Under the pieces are notes generated by a model that ran no database searches, was not told the origin of the DNA, and saw only the letters and a program-made list of their open reading frames with translations. A stretch of DNA of 5,474 nucleotides, taken from an uncultured Isosphaeraceae bacterium (GTDB taxonomy: Bacteria; Planctomycetota; Planctomycetia; Isosphaerales; Isosphaeraceae). The number at the start of each line of letters is the position of its first letter. The stretch's first letter is position 1. The translations under genes were made by a program, and so were the position numbers. Location: contig CALCIC010000240.1 in the NCBI GenBank assembly GCA_937907405.1, forward strand, positions 1 to 5,474. The letters run 5' to 3'. Shown one piece after another: positions 1 through 5,474 of this stretch.

Positions 1-157
1 TACGCGTTTCATCATCGGTTGGGAATCTCCCGGGCCGCGACGTTCGCGACTCGGGACCGACGAGGAAACTATAACGGCGGGACGGGAGGCGGGGACGAAA
101 GATCAAAGGATATCGCGAGAAGAATGTGTGAAGGTGGCTCGGGGCGGCGTCGGGAGG
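1..157. other. non-coding flank downstream of dnaE
   Basis: No gene is supported here. Relative to dnaE this is the 3' flank. It contains an imperfect nested inverted repeat: TCGGT at 15-19 with ACCGA at 56-60, CCCG at 29-32 with CGGG at 52-55, and CGCGA at 36-40 with TCGCG at 44-48 around a CGT loop. No T-run follows it on the minus strand, so it does not qualify as a standard intrinsic terminator, though it could mark the transcript's 3' end. The part at 90-130 is more AT-rich but shows no recognisable element. Confidence 0.4.
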
Positions 158-3100
158 TCAATCGTCGTCGTCGGGTTCGAGGTCGTCGGTCGGCTCGGGG
201 GGGGCGATCCGCGCCGAGGCCGCGACGGCGACCGGTTGGGCGGACGACTCGGCCCGCGCCGTGGCGCCGTTGCGGCCCAGGAGCCGGACGTTGCCCGCGC
301 CGACGATCTCCTCGATCTCGGCGACCATGCCGTCGTCGCATCGAATCCGCAGCGAGGCGCCGGCGCGGTAGATCGCGCGGCGCACGTTCTCGATGCCGAA
401 GATCTCCAGATAGAGGTCCAGGCCGCCGGGGTGGACCCGGACGATCCGCAGCAGCCGCTCGAGCTCGGTGGTCTGCTGGAGCCCCTTGTAGAGCCGGACG
501 ACGACGCCGCGCGCCAGCTCGGACGAGGCCGAGGCGATCGGGATGAACTTGCTGATCACCAGCTCGGGAGGGTCGCGGCGGCGGTCGATCGTCCCCTTGG
601 CGAAGCCGATCGCGTCGTTGACGACCAGGTCGCCGAGCTTGGCGAACTCCTCGGGCCAGAGCATCGCCGGCGTGCTGCCGCTGAGGTCCTCGAACGTCAG
701 CTTGGCCATCCGGGTCAGCCCCGACCGGCTCTTCTGGACGTTCCGGACCTGGACGTTCGTGATCATGCCCCCCAGGATCACCTCGCACTTGTCCGCGGCG
801 GCGGCCAGGTCGGTCGTCCGATGCGTGGAAAGCGCCTGGAGCGTCGCCGCGTAACGCGTCAGGGGATGGTTCGACATATAAAACCCCAGCGCCTTCTTCT
901 CGCCGGAGAGCAGGTCGACGTCGGGCAGCTCGGGGACGTCGGGCAGGTTGGCCATGCCGGGCGCGGGGCCGTTCGGGGAGCCGTCGGGCGCCTCGTCGGG
1001 CTCGTCGAACAGGCCGCGCTGGCCGCGCTTGCGGTCTTCCTGCTTGGCCTGACCGGCCTGCATGGCCCGGGGGAGGACGGCGAGGAGCTGCGCCCGCCGC
1101 GCGCCGAAGCCGTCGAACGCCCCGGCGCGGATTAAAGTCTCGGCGGCGGCGGCGCTCACCTCGCGGCTCGACACGCGTTCGAAGAACTCGTCGAGGCTGC
1201 GAAACGGGCCGCCGTCCTCGCGGGCCTTGAGGATCGCCTCGACGGCCTTGACGCCCACCCCCTTGATCGCCGCCAGGCCGAACTCCACCTTGCCCTCGGT
1301 CACGACCGAGAACGCGGCGTCGCCCCGGTTGACGTCCGGCCGCTGCACCTCGATGCCCATCCGGCGGCAGTCGTCGATGTGTTCGACGAAGAACTTGTCG
1401 CGCTCGGCGCCGTTCATCTCCGACGACAGCACGGCCGCCATGTACTCGGTCGGGAAGTGCGACTTCAGGTAGGCCGTCTGGTAGGCCACAAGCGCGTAGG
1501 CCGTGCTGTGCGACTTGTTGAAGCCGTAGCCGCCGAAGAATTCGATGAGCGCGAAGATCCGCGACGCCTGGTCGCGCTCCAAGCCCTTCTCGACCGACCC
1601 CTTGATGAACTGGTCGCGGCCCTCGGCGATGGTCTCGGTCTTCTTCTTCGAGATCGCCTTGATGCAGGCGTACGCCTTGGAGAGCTCGATGCCCCCCAGG
1701 CGGTTGAGGATCCGCATGACCTGTTCCTGGTAGACCATGACGCCGTAGGTCTCTTCCAGGACGTCGCGGAGCACCGGATGCAGGTAGGTGGCCTGCTTCC
1801 GCTTGTTCTTCACGTCGACGTATTCATCGACCATACCGCCGTTGAGCGGGCCGGGGCGGTACAGCGCGTTGGTCGCGATGATGTCGGCGAAGCGGTCGGG
1901 CTTCATCTTCACCAGCAGGTCGCGGATGCCCGCGCTTTCGAGCTGGAAGACCCCCTTGGTCTCGCCGCGCTGGAGCAGCTCGAACGCCTTGGCGTCGTCG
2001 AGCGGCAAGTCGTCGATGTCGATCGGCGCATCGGGGTTGCGCTGGTTGATCAGGCGGACGGCGGCTTCGAGCGTCGTCAGGTTGCGGAGGCCGAGGAAGT
2101 CCATCTTCAGCAGACCGGCCTTCTCGACGTCCCCCATGTCCCACTGGGTGCAGACGACCTCTTCCTTGTCGCCTCGGCGGATCACCTGCAACGGCACCAG
2201 CGACTCCAACGGCTGATCGGCGATCACCACGCCGGCCGCGTGCGTGCTGGCGTTGCGGACCGATCCTTCCAGTCGCCGGGCGAAATCGAGCAGCCGCTCG
2301 ACGTCCGGGTCTTGCTCGGCCATCTTGCGCAGGGCCGGCTCCTCCTTGAGAGCCTCGTCGAGCGTGATGTTCAGCCGGGTGGGGATCAGCTTGTTGATCT
2401 CCTCGACCCGCGCGAGCGGCAGGTTGAGCGCCCGGCCGACGTCCTTGATGGCCGCCTTGGCCTTCATCGTGCCGAACGTGCCGATCTGCGCCACGTTGGC
2501 CTGGCCGTACTTCCGGCGGACGTACTCGATGCCCTCGTACCGCCGCTCCTGGCAGAGGTCGATGTCGATGTCGGGCGCCTCCGACCGATTCGGGTCGAGG
2601 AACCGCTCGAACAGCAAGTCGTACTTGAGCGGGCATACGTTGCTAAGGTAGAGCACGTAACTGACGAGCGCGCCGCAGGCCGAACCGCGCGCCAGCGCCG
2701 GGATGCTCTGCTCGCGGGCGTAGCGGACGAAGTCCCAGACGATCAGGAAGTACGACGCGAACCCCATCCGGTTGATGACGCCCAGCTCGTGGTCGAGGCG
2801 TTCGCGGACCTCGACCGGGGGCGACGCGCCGTAGCGGGCGATGAGGCCCTGCTCGCAAAGCTCGCGGAGGTAGTCCTCGGCGGTCTTCTCCTCGGGAGGC
2901 TGGAACGAGGGGAACTGGCGCTTGCCCAGCCCCATGCTGACGTAGTTGTCCTCGACCATCTCGGCGATCCGGGCCGACCGCGCCACGGCCTCGTCCTGAC
3001 CGCCGGCGATCGCGTACATCTCGTCGGGGCCGCGGACGTGGAACTGGTCGGACAATCGGCCGTCGTCGGCGACGAACCGGGGTTTGTCCAGCGGCTGGTC

Positions 3101-3805
3101 GATGGTCTTGCCCGTGTTGATGCAGAGCAAGACGTCGTGCGCCCGGTGGTCGTCCTGCCGCAGATAGTGGGCGTCGCTGGTCGCCACCAGAGGCATCCCC
3201 AGCCGGTTGGCCAGATCGACCTGCCGCTCCATCGCGTCGCGCTGGATTTGCAGGCCGTTGTTCTGGATCTCGACGAAGAAGTTCTCCTCGCCGAAGGTCT
3301 GCTGGTACCAGATCGCCAACTTCTCGGCCGCCGCCGTCCGGTCGTGCAGCAGGTGCTGCGAGAACTCGGACCCGACGCAGCCCGACAGGCAGATCAGCCC
3401 CTCGCTGTGCTGGGCCAGCAACTCCTTGTCCATCCTCGGCTTGTAGTAATAGCCCTCCTGGTACGACCGCGACGTCAGCCTCAGGAGGTTTCGAAACCCC
3501 GTGCCGTTCTTGGCGAGAAGCGTCAGGTGATACGCGAACTTTTCATCCCCCGACCCGTTCGTCGAGCGGTCGGTGCGCTTGCCGGGCGCGACGTACGCCT
3601 CGATCCCCACGATCGGCTTGATCCCGGCGTGCTTCGCCTCGCGGAGGAACTCGACCGCCCCAAACATGTTGCCGTGGTCCGTCACCGCGATCGCCGGCAT
3701 CCCCAGCGCCTTCACCTGCTTGACCAGGTCCGGCAGCTTGTTCTGGCCGTCGAGCAAGCTGTAGTGGCTATGGCAATGCAAGTGGACGAACGGGCGGCTG
3801 GACAT
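158..3805 (-). CDS. dnaE: DNA polymerase III subunit alpha (DnaE1-type replicative polymerase)
   Basis: This is the catalytic subunit of the replicative polymerase, which extends DNA from primers in the cytoplasm as part of the holoenzyme with the sliding clamp and clamp loader. The 1215-residue protein is complete and slightly longer than the E. coli protein (1160). A PHP domain fills about residues 5-290, with candidate metal ligands H10, H12, D19, H44, E69, H93, C143, D211 and H213. The C-family polymerase core follows: RGSACGALVSY near 373, PDIDID at 411-416 with catalytic D414 and D416, the third aspartate D569 in KMDFLGLRNLT, YRPGP at 649-653, and GYGFNKSHSTAYA from 759. A helix-hairpin-helix lies near 842-862, a clamp-binding motif QRGLF at 929-933, an OB fold at about 1007-1090, then a C-terminal domain and an acidic tail. 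The start is ATG with GGGAGAG nine bases upstream; the stop is TGA. The C-terminal domains and clamp motif favour DnaE1 over the error-prone DnaE2 type. No 3'-5' DnaQ-like exonuclease domain is fused, so this is not PolC. Identification is secure. Confidence 0.98.
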   Translation of the reverse strand: MSSRPFVHLHCHSHYSLLDGQNKLPDLVKQVKALGMPAIAVTDHGNMFGAVEFLREAKHAGIKPIVGIEAYVAPGKRTDRSTNGSGDEKFAYHLTLLAKNGTGFRNLLRLTSRSYQEGYYYKPRMDKELLAQHSEGLICLSGCVGSEFSQHLLHDRTAAAEKLAIWYQQTFGEENFFVEIQNNGLQIQRDAMERQVDLANRLGMPLVATSDAHYLRQDDHRAHDVLLCINTGKTIDQPLDKPRFVADDGRLSDQFHVRGPDEMYAIAGGQDEAVARSARIAEMVEDNYVSMGLGKRQFPSFQPPEEKTAEDYLRELCEQGLIARYGASPPVEVRERLDHELGVINRMGFASYFLIVWDFVRYAREQSIPALARGSACGALVSYVLYLSNVCPLKYDLLFERFLDPNRSEAPDIDIDLCQERRYEGIEYVRRKYGQANVAQIGTFGTMKAKAAIKDVGRALNLPLARVEEINKLIPTRLNITLDEALKEEPALRKMAEQDPDVERLLDFARRLEGSVRNASTHAAGVVIADQPLESLVPLQVIRRGDKEEVVCTQWDMGDVEKAGLLKMDFLGLRNLTTLEAAVRLINQRNPDAPIDIDDLPLDDAKAFELLQRGETKGVFQLESAGIRDLLVKMKPDRFADIIATNALYRPGPLNGGMVDEYVDVKNKRKQATYLHPVLRDVLEETYGVMVYQEQVMRILNRLGGIELSKAYACIKAISKKKTETIAEGRDQFIKGSVEKGLERDQASRIFALIEFFGGYGFNKSHSTAYALVAYQTAYLKSHFPTEYMAAVLSSEMNGAERDKFFVEHIDDCRRMGIEVQRPDVNRGDAAFSVVTEGKVEFGLAAIKGVGVKAVEAILKAREDGGPFRSLDEFFERVSSREVSAAAAETLIRAGAFDGFGARRAQLLAVLPRAMQAGQAKQEDRKRGQRGLFDEPDEAPDGSPNGPAPGMANLPDVPELPDVDLLSGEKKALGFYMSNHPLTRYAATLQALSTHRTTDLAAAADKCEVILGGMITNVQVRNVQKSRSGLTRMAKLTFEDLSGSTPAMLWPEEFAKLGDLVVNDAIGFAKGTIDRRRDPPELVISKFIPIASASSELARGVVVRLYKGLQQTTELERLLRIVRVHPGGLDLYLEIFGIENVRRAIYRAGASLRIRCDDGMVAEIEEIVGAGNVRLLGRNGATARAESSAQPVAVAASARIAPPEPTDDLEPDDDD

Positions 3806-3814
3806 GGGCGAACA

Positions 3815-3821
3815 CTCTCCC
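3815..3821 (-). promoter_or_regulatory. Shine-Dalgarno site of dnaE
   Basis: On the minus strand the sequence reads GGGAGAG, nine bases before the ATG at 3805-3803. It supports this start, which also places the conserved FVHLHCHSHYS of the PHP domain at the expected distance from the N-terminus. Confidence 0.65.
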
Positions 3822-3840
3822 TAGAGGATCAACGCGGCTT

Positions 3841-3855
3841 TGGACCCCGCGTCCA
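3841..3855 (-). other. small hairpin in the dnaE leader
   Basis: The minus strand reads TGGAC, then GCGGG, then GTCCA: a perfect 5-bp stem with a 5-base loop, 36-50 bases before the dnaE start codon. If the candidate start site near 3858 is right, it would sit at the very 5' end of the mRNA, where hairpins can stabilise transcripts. A stem this short can occur by chance. Confidence 0.25.
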
Positions 3856-3864
3856 GGACATTCC

Positions 3865-3893
3865 ATTCTACCAGACTCCCGACGGTTCGACGA
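3865..3893 (-). promoter_or_regulatory. candidate sigma-70-like promoter of dnaE
   Basis: On the minus strand TAGAAT (3870-3865) matches five of six bases of the -10 consensus. Seventeen bases further upstream, TCGTCG (3893-3888) matches only three of six of the -35 consensus. Transcription would begin near 3858 and give a leader of about 50 bases. The weak -35 makes this a tentative call from pattern matching alone. Confidence 0.25.
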
Positions 3894-4039
3894 AGATCGC
3901 CGGATCGAGCCTGGGGGGATTCGACAGCCCTTACGGATCATCCAACGTATGCCGAGAGTGGATGCAGCCAGATGAGTCGCGATTCGCAACCCTTCCCCCA
4001 AACTCCTGCTCCCAACATGACCTAGGCTTATTATGTGCT

Positions 4040-4071
4040 GCCGCCCTCGCCGCGGCGCGACGGCCTTTTTT
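4040..4071 (+). terminator. orphan intrinsic-terminator-like hairpin
   Basis: GCCG (4040-4043) can pair with CGGC (4061-4064), and TCGC (4047-4050) with GCGA (4057-4060). This gives an 8-bp GC-rich stem with a CCC bulge and a 6-base loop, followed almost at once by six T residues (4066-4071). The shape is that of a rho-independent terminator reading rightward. No recognised plus-strand gene lies upstream, so it would end only an antisense or unannotated transcript, or it is fortuitous. It is in the wrong orientation and place to terminate dnaE. Confidence 0.35.
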
Positions 4072-4242
4072 CCCCATGAGCCAACCCGTTCTCCAGGATT
4101 CGACTTGATCGACGGCGTTCCCCGGCCCCAAGACTCGACACACCGACTCCGAAACGCCGCGATAATAAACGCACAAACACGCGTCCAGGAGTGCGTCGTG
4201 TCACCAATGGAGGAGAAAATGTTGGCGAGATCGATTGGATGG

Positions 4243-4271
4243 TTGATTTCCAGCCTGTCGCCTAATACACT
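4243..4271 (+). promoter_or_regulatory. candidate promoter for the lipoprotein-DUF1559 pair
   Basis: TTGATT (4243-4248) and TACACT (4266-4271) each match four of six bases of the sigma-70 -35 and -10 consensus, with an ideal 17-base spacer, in the most AT-rich part of the intergenic region. Transcription would begin near 4278 and leave an untranslated leader of about 200 bases before the GTG at 4480. The match is moderate and planctomycete promoters are poorly characterised. Confidence 0.3.
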
Positions 4272-4343
4272 AAAAGATGAATGATCTTAAAGAAATTCGC
4301 CCTCTGGAACCCCGCCGAGCCCGAGGATTGAGCCGCTCAGGTG

Positions 4344-4355
4344 CATCGATCGATG
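4344..4355. repeat. 12-base perfect palindrome
   Basis: CATCGATCGATG equals its own reverse complement. It lies downstream of the candidate promoter and 124 bases before the lipoprotein start. Such a site could bind a dimeric regulator, but CGATCG-type words are frequent in GC-rich genomes, so chance is a fair explanation. Confidence 0.3.
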
Positions 4356-4467
4356 GTTCGTTGGTCGTCGTTACTCACGTTCGCGTCCGCCCGTCCGAGA
4401 CGATCCTGCTCTTGACCAGCCCGGCGTCTTTGGGAGGTCTGGGCGACTGGAGCAAGTCAGTCAACTC

Positions 4468-4473
4468 AGGAGG
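4468..4473 (+). promoter_or_regulatory. Shine-Dalgarno site fixing the GTG start of the lipoprotein
   Basis: AGGAGG is a perfect anti-16S complement, six bases before the GTG at 4480-4482. It decides the start, because the frame has no nearby ATG and a GTG start would otherwise be uncertain. Confidence 0.8.
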
Positions 4474-4479
4474 TTTCTC

Positions 4480-4689
4480 GTGTACAGATCGAGTCTAATC
4501 CAAGGCGTCGGCGTTGCTCTTTTGGGCCTCTGCGGGATCTCGGTCGTGGGATGCTCCGGCGGAGAGCCAGTGCAGACGAAGGCCGACAAGCAGGCTCAAC
4601 TGGAACAACAGAAGGCGGAGATCGCGGCGAACACCGCCGCGGCCAAGGCGGCCGCCGCCACTCATGCAACCAAAAGAAGAAGAAGGTAA
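4480..4689 (+). CDS. small hypothetical lipoprotein
   Basis: A 69-residue protein with a type II (lipoprotein) signal peptide. After MYRSS comes a hydrophobic stretch (about residues 9-23) ending in the lipobox VVGC, so lipidation and cleavage are expected at C25. The mature part is only 45 residues: a short Ser/Gly linker, then a polar helix-prone segment rich in Lys, Gln, Glu and Ala (about 34-61) that could form a single helix or short coiled coil, and a basic tail KRRRR. No catalytic or known domain is visible, and I do not recognise a named family. The GTG start is set by AGGAGG. The DUF1559 gene begins 87 bases downstream on the same strand, and small lipoproteins beside such genes are, from memory, common in planctomycetes; a joint envelope role is inference. 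The tail is encoded by AGA AGA AGA AGG, codons unlike the rest of the gene, so a length change in this repeat or a frameshift near the 3' end should be considered. Confidence 0.75.
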   Translation: MYRSSLIQGVGVALLGLCGISVVGCSGGEPVQTKADKQAQLEQQKAEIAANTAAAKAAAATHATKRRRR

Positions 4690-4691
4690 GG

Positions 4692-4716
4692 CGATCGTCG
4701 GCCAGTCCCACGATCG
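4692..4716 (+). repeat. inverted repeat between the lipoprotein and DUF1559 genes
   Basis: CGATCGT (4692-4698) and ACGATCG (4710-4716) form a perfect 7-bp stem around an 11-base loop, two bases after the lipoprotein stop codon. No T-run follows, so it is not a standard terminator. It could slow 3' decay of an upstream message or adjust expression between the two genes, or be a protein-binding site. Confidence 0.35.
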
Positions 4717-4762
4717 TGACATCCACCAAAATCCGTCTGATCGCCACGCACTGCGTACATGC

Positions 4763-4768
4763 AAGGAA
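4763..4768 (+). promoter_or_regulatory. Shine-Dalgarno site deciding the DUF1559 start
   Basis: AAGGAA lies eight bases before the ATG at 4777. A second in-frame ATG at 4759 would add MQGIVF but has no purine-rich site before it and would include this site in the coding sequence, so 4777 is preferred. Confidence 0.6.
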
Positions 4769-4776
4769 TCGTCTTT

Positions 4777-5474
4777 ATGAACCGAAACCGAGATCGAACC
4801 GGCTTCACGCTGATCGAACTGCTGGTGGTGATCGCGATCATCGCCGTCCTGATCGCCCTGTTGCTCCCCGCCGTCCAGGCGGCGCGCGAGGCGGCCCGCC
4901 GCGCCCAGTGCGTCAACAATCTGAAGCAGATGGGCCTGGCCGCGGCCAACTACCAGTCCACCAACCAATCGTATCCGCTGCGGAACGCGACCGGGACTTA
5001 CTCCGCGGTGTGCGGCACGCCTTGCACCTATGGGAACTTCAGCGGTCAGGCGATGATGCTGCCGTTCATGGAGCAGACGGCGGTCTACAACGCCTGCAAC
5101 TTCATGCTGGCGGCGTATCCCGGATTCGGCGACGCCGGCCCGCCGAATTCGACGGCCGTGAACACGCGGATCAACGCGTTCCTCTGCCCTTCCGACGGCC
5201 AGACGATGAACACCAGCGGCGGGATCATGCTCAACAACTACTACGGCTCGTGCGGCACGACGACCGACCCGTGGAACAGCACGGGGAGCACGGGGGTCTT
5301 CGCGTACAGCACTTCCTACGACGTCAGCGCCCTGACCGACGGGACCTCCAACACGATCATGTGGGCCGAGGCCCTGGTCGGCAACAGCCAGCCGACGAAG
5401 GCCCACCGAACATCGGTCGGGATCAACAACATCTCGGGGCGCGGCTTAAGTCCCATAGTCGGCGTCAACGGCGG
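4777..5474 (+). CDS. DUF1559 domain protein with type IV prepilin-like N-terminus (3' end outside window)
   Basis: Only the first 232 codons are present; the frame is open at the window edge. The N-terminus is a class III (prepilin) signal: a basic leader MNRNRDRTG, cleavage expected between G9 and F10, E14 as the glutamate at mature position 5, and a hydrophobic helix to about residue 33. The family signature follows at 34-54, including RRAQCVNNLKQMGLA. Further DUF1559 (SBP_bac_10) landmarks are MLPFMEQTAVYN near 94-105, the CPSD at 137-140 and DGTSNTIMWAE at 188-198. The C-terminal H-X9-DG motif typical of these proteins would lie beyond the window. Such proteins resemble pseudopilins, probably processed by a prepilin peptidase and placed in the envelope, but their function is not established. 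C79, C83 and C159 accompany the cysteines at 45, 107 and 137; disulfides are possible in an exported domain. The last 25 or so codons include several rarer ones (CGA, ACA, TTA, AGT, ATA), but the frame stays intact. Family assignment is secure; biological role is unknown. Confidence 0.93.
   Translation, partial: MNRNRDRTGFTLIELLVVIAIIAVLIALLLPAVQAAREAARRAQCVNNLKQMGLAAANYQSTNQSYPLRNATGTYSAVCGTPCTYGNFSGQAMMLPFMEQTAVYNACNFMLAAYPGFGDAGPPNSTAVNTRINAFLCPSDGQTMNTSGGIMLNNYYGSCGTTTDPWNSTGSTGVFAYSTSYDVSALTDGTSNTIMWAEALVGNSQPTKAHRTSVGINNISGRGLSPIVGVNG

Larger units (their letters stand above)
3806..4479. other. divergent intergenic region without an assignable gene
   Basis: This stretch separates dnaE (leftward) from the lipoprotein gene (rightward). 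Reading frames on both strands here have no recognisable motifs. It holds the dnaE ribosome-binding site and candidate promoter (3815-3893), a terminator-like hairpin with six T residues (4040-4071), a patch at 4201-4290 of about 41% GC by eye count, two tiny overlapping reading frames behind GGAGG (4209-4331), a candidate rightward promoter (4243-4271), the palindrome CATCGATCGATG (4344-4355) and the AGGAGG of the lipoprotein gene (4468-4473). From 3894 to 4039 I see nothing specific. It is long for a simple divergent promoter region, so a small RNA or a decayed gene is possible. Confidence 0.6.

Noticed and set aside
69..788. A 239-codon minus-strand frame overlapping the dnaE 3' end in another frame.
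   Set aside because: Arg/Pro/Gly-rich out-of-frame translation of dnaE with no motif; it also runs through the non-coding flank without a supporting start.
128..1135. A 335-codon plus-strand frame opposite the 3' part of dnaE.
   Set aside because: Shadow of dnaE; low-complexity Val/Gly/Arg/Asp-rich translation typical of GC-rich antisense frames.
1379..4108. A 909-codon open reading frame on the plus strand, opposite most of dnaE and running 300 bases beyond its start.
   Set aside because: It mirrors the codon structure of dnaE, which is secure by catalytic motifs over its whole length. Long antisense frames are expected in GC-rich genes. The translation has no recognisable domain and the part beyond dnaE looks random.
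4135..4166. Promoter-like TCGACA (4135-4140) and GATAAT (4161-4166), each five of six to consensus.
   Set aside because: The spacer is 20 bases, too long for a normal sigma-70 promoter, so I did not list it as a feature. It remains the only candidate that could drive the micro-ORFs.
3931..4176. An 81-codon minus-strand frame upstream of dnaE, containing MGKKGRRAAARAAA.
   Set aside because: The basic stretch arises from the T-run and GC-rich hairpin at 4040-4071. The nearest purine site for the internal ATG is about 13 bases away, and no domain is visible.
4033..4284. An 83-codon plus-strand frame across the intergenic region.
   Set aside because: It starts at the terminator-like hairpin without a Shine-Dalgarno site and has no coherent protein pattern. 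Only its last 21 codons follow a good site and are reported separately as a finding.
4412..4417. TTGACC as a -35 element close to the lipoprotein start.
   Set aside because: No acceptable -10 hexamer occurs 16-18 bases downstream.
4514..4780. An alternative plus-strand frame through the lipoprotein ending in ATGA overlap with the DUF1559 start.
   Set aside because: The overlap is attractive, but the frame lacks a ribosome-binding site, destroys the lipobox protein, and its codon third positions are mixed rather than GC-rich.
4495..5406. A 303-codon minus-strand frame opposite the lipoprotein and DUF1559 genes.
   Set aside because: Antisense shadow; both plus-strand genes are supported by signal sequences, ribosome sites and, for DUF1559, family motifs.

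Overview
The window is GC-rich and looks like part of a planctomycete chromosome, probably from the Isosphaeraceae group. The lineage call rests on the DUF1559 gene at the right end: its prepilin-type N-terminus followed by the NNLKQMGLA signature belongs to a family that is hugely expanded in Planctomycetes. The replicative polymerase and the small lipoprotein fit that lineage but do not prove it. No mobile element, CRISPR array, tRNA or rRNA was seen.

Layout. Positions 1-157 are a short non-coding flank beyond the dnaE stop, with one imperfect inverted repeat. Positions 158-3805 (minus strand) hold a complete dnaE for the DNA polymerase III alpha subunit (1215 residues). Positions 3806-4479 are a roughly 670-base divergent intergenic region with weak promoter-like elements for both sides, an orphan terminator-like hairpin, a low-GC patch with two overlapping micro-ORFs behind a strong Shine-Dalgarno sequence, and a 12-base palindrome. 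Positions 4480-4689 (plus) encode a small lipoprotein starting with GTG behind a perfect AGGAGG. Positions 4777-5474 (plus) hold the first 232 codons of a DUF1559 pseudopilin-like protein that runs off the window.

How the genes relate. dnaE is housekeeping and is transcribed away from the other two genes. The lipoprotein and DUF1559 genes share a strand and are 87 bases apart, so they may be co-transcribed. Both products should leave the cytoplasm, one by lipid anchoring and one by a type IV prepilin-like signal, so a shared envelope role is plausible but unproven.

The coding content is largely ordinary for a planctomycete. The least explained part is the divergent intergenic region. I found no convincing evidence of a new multi-gene system.
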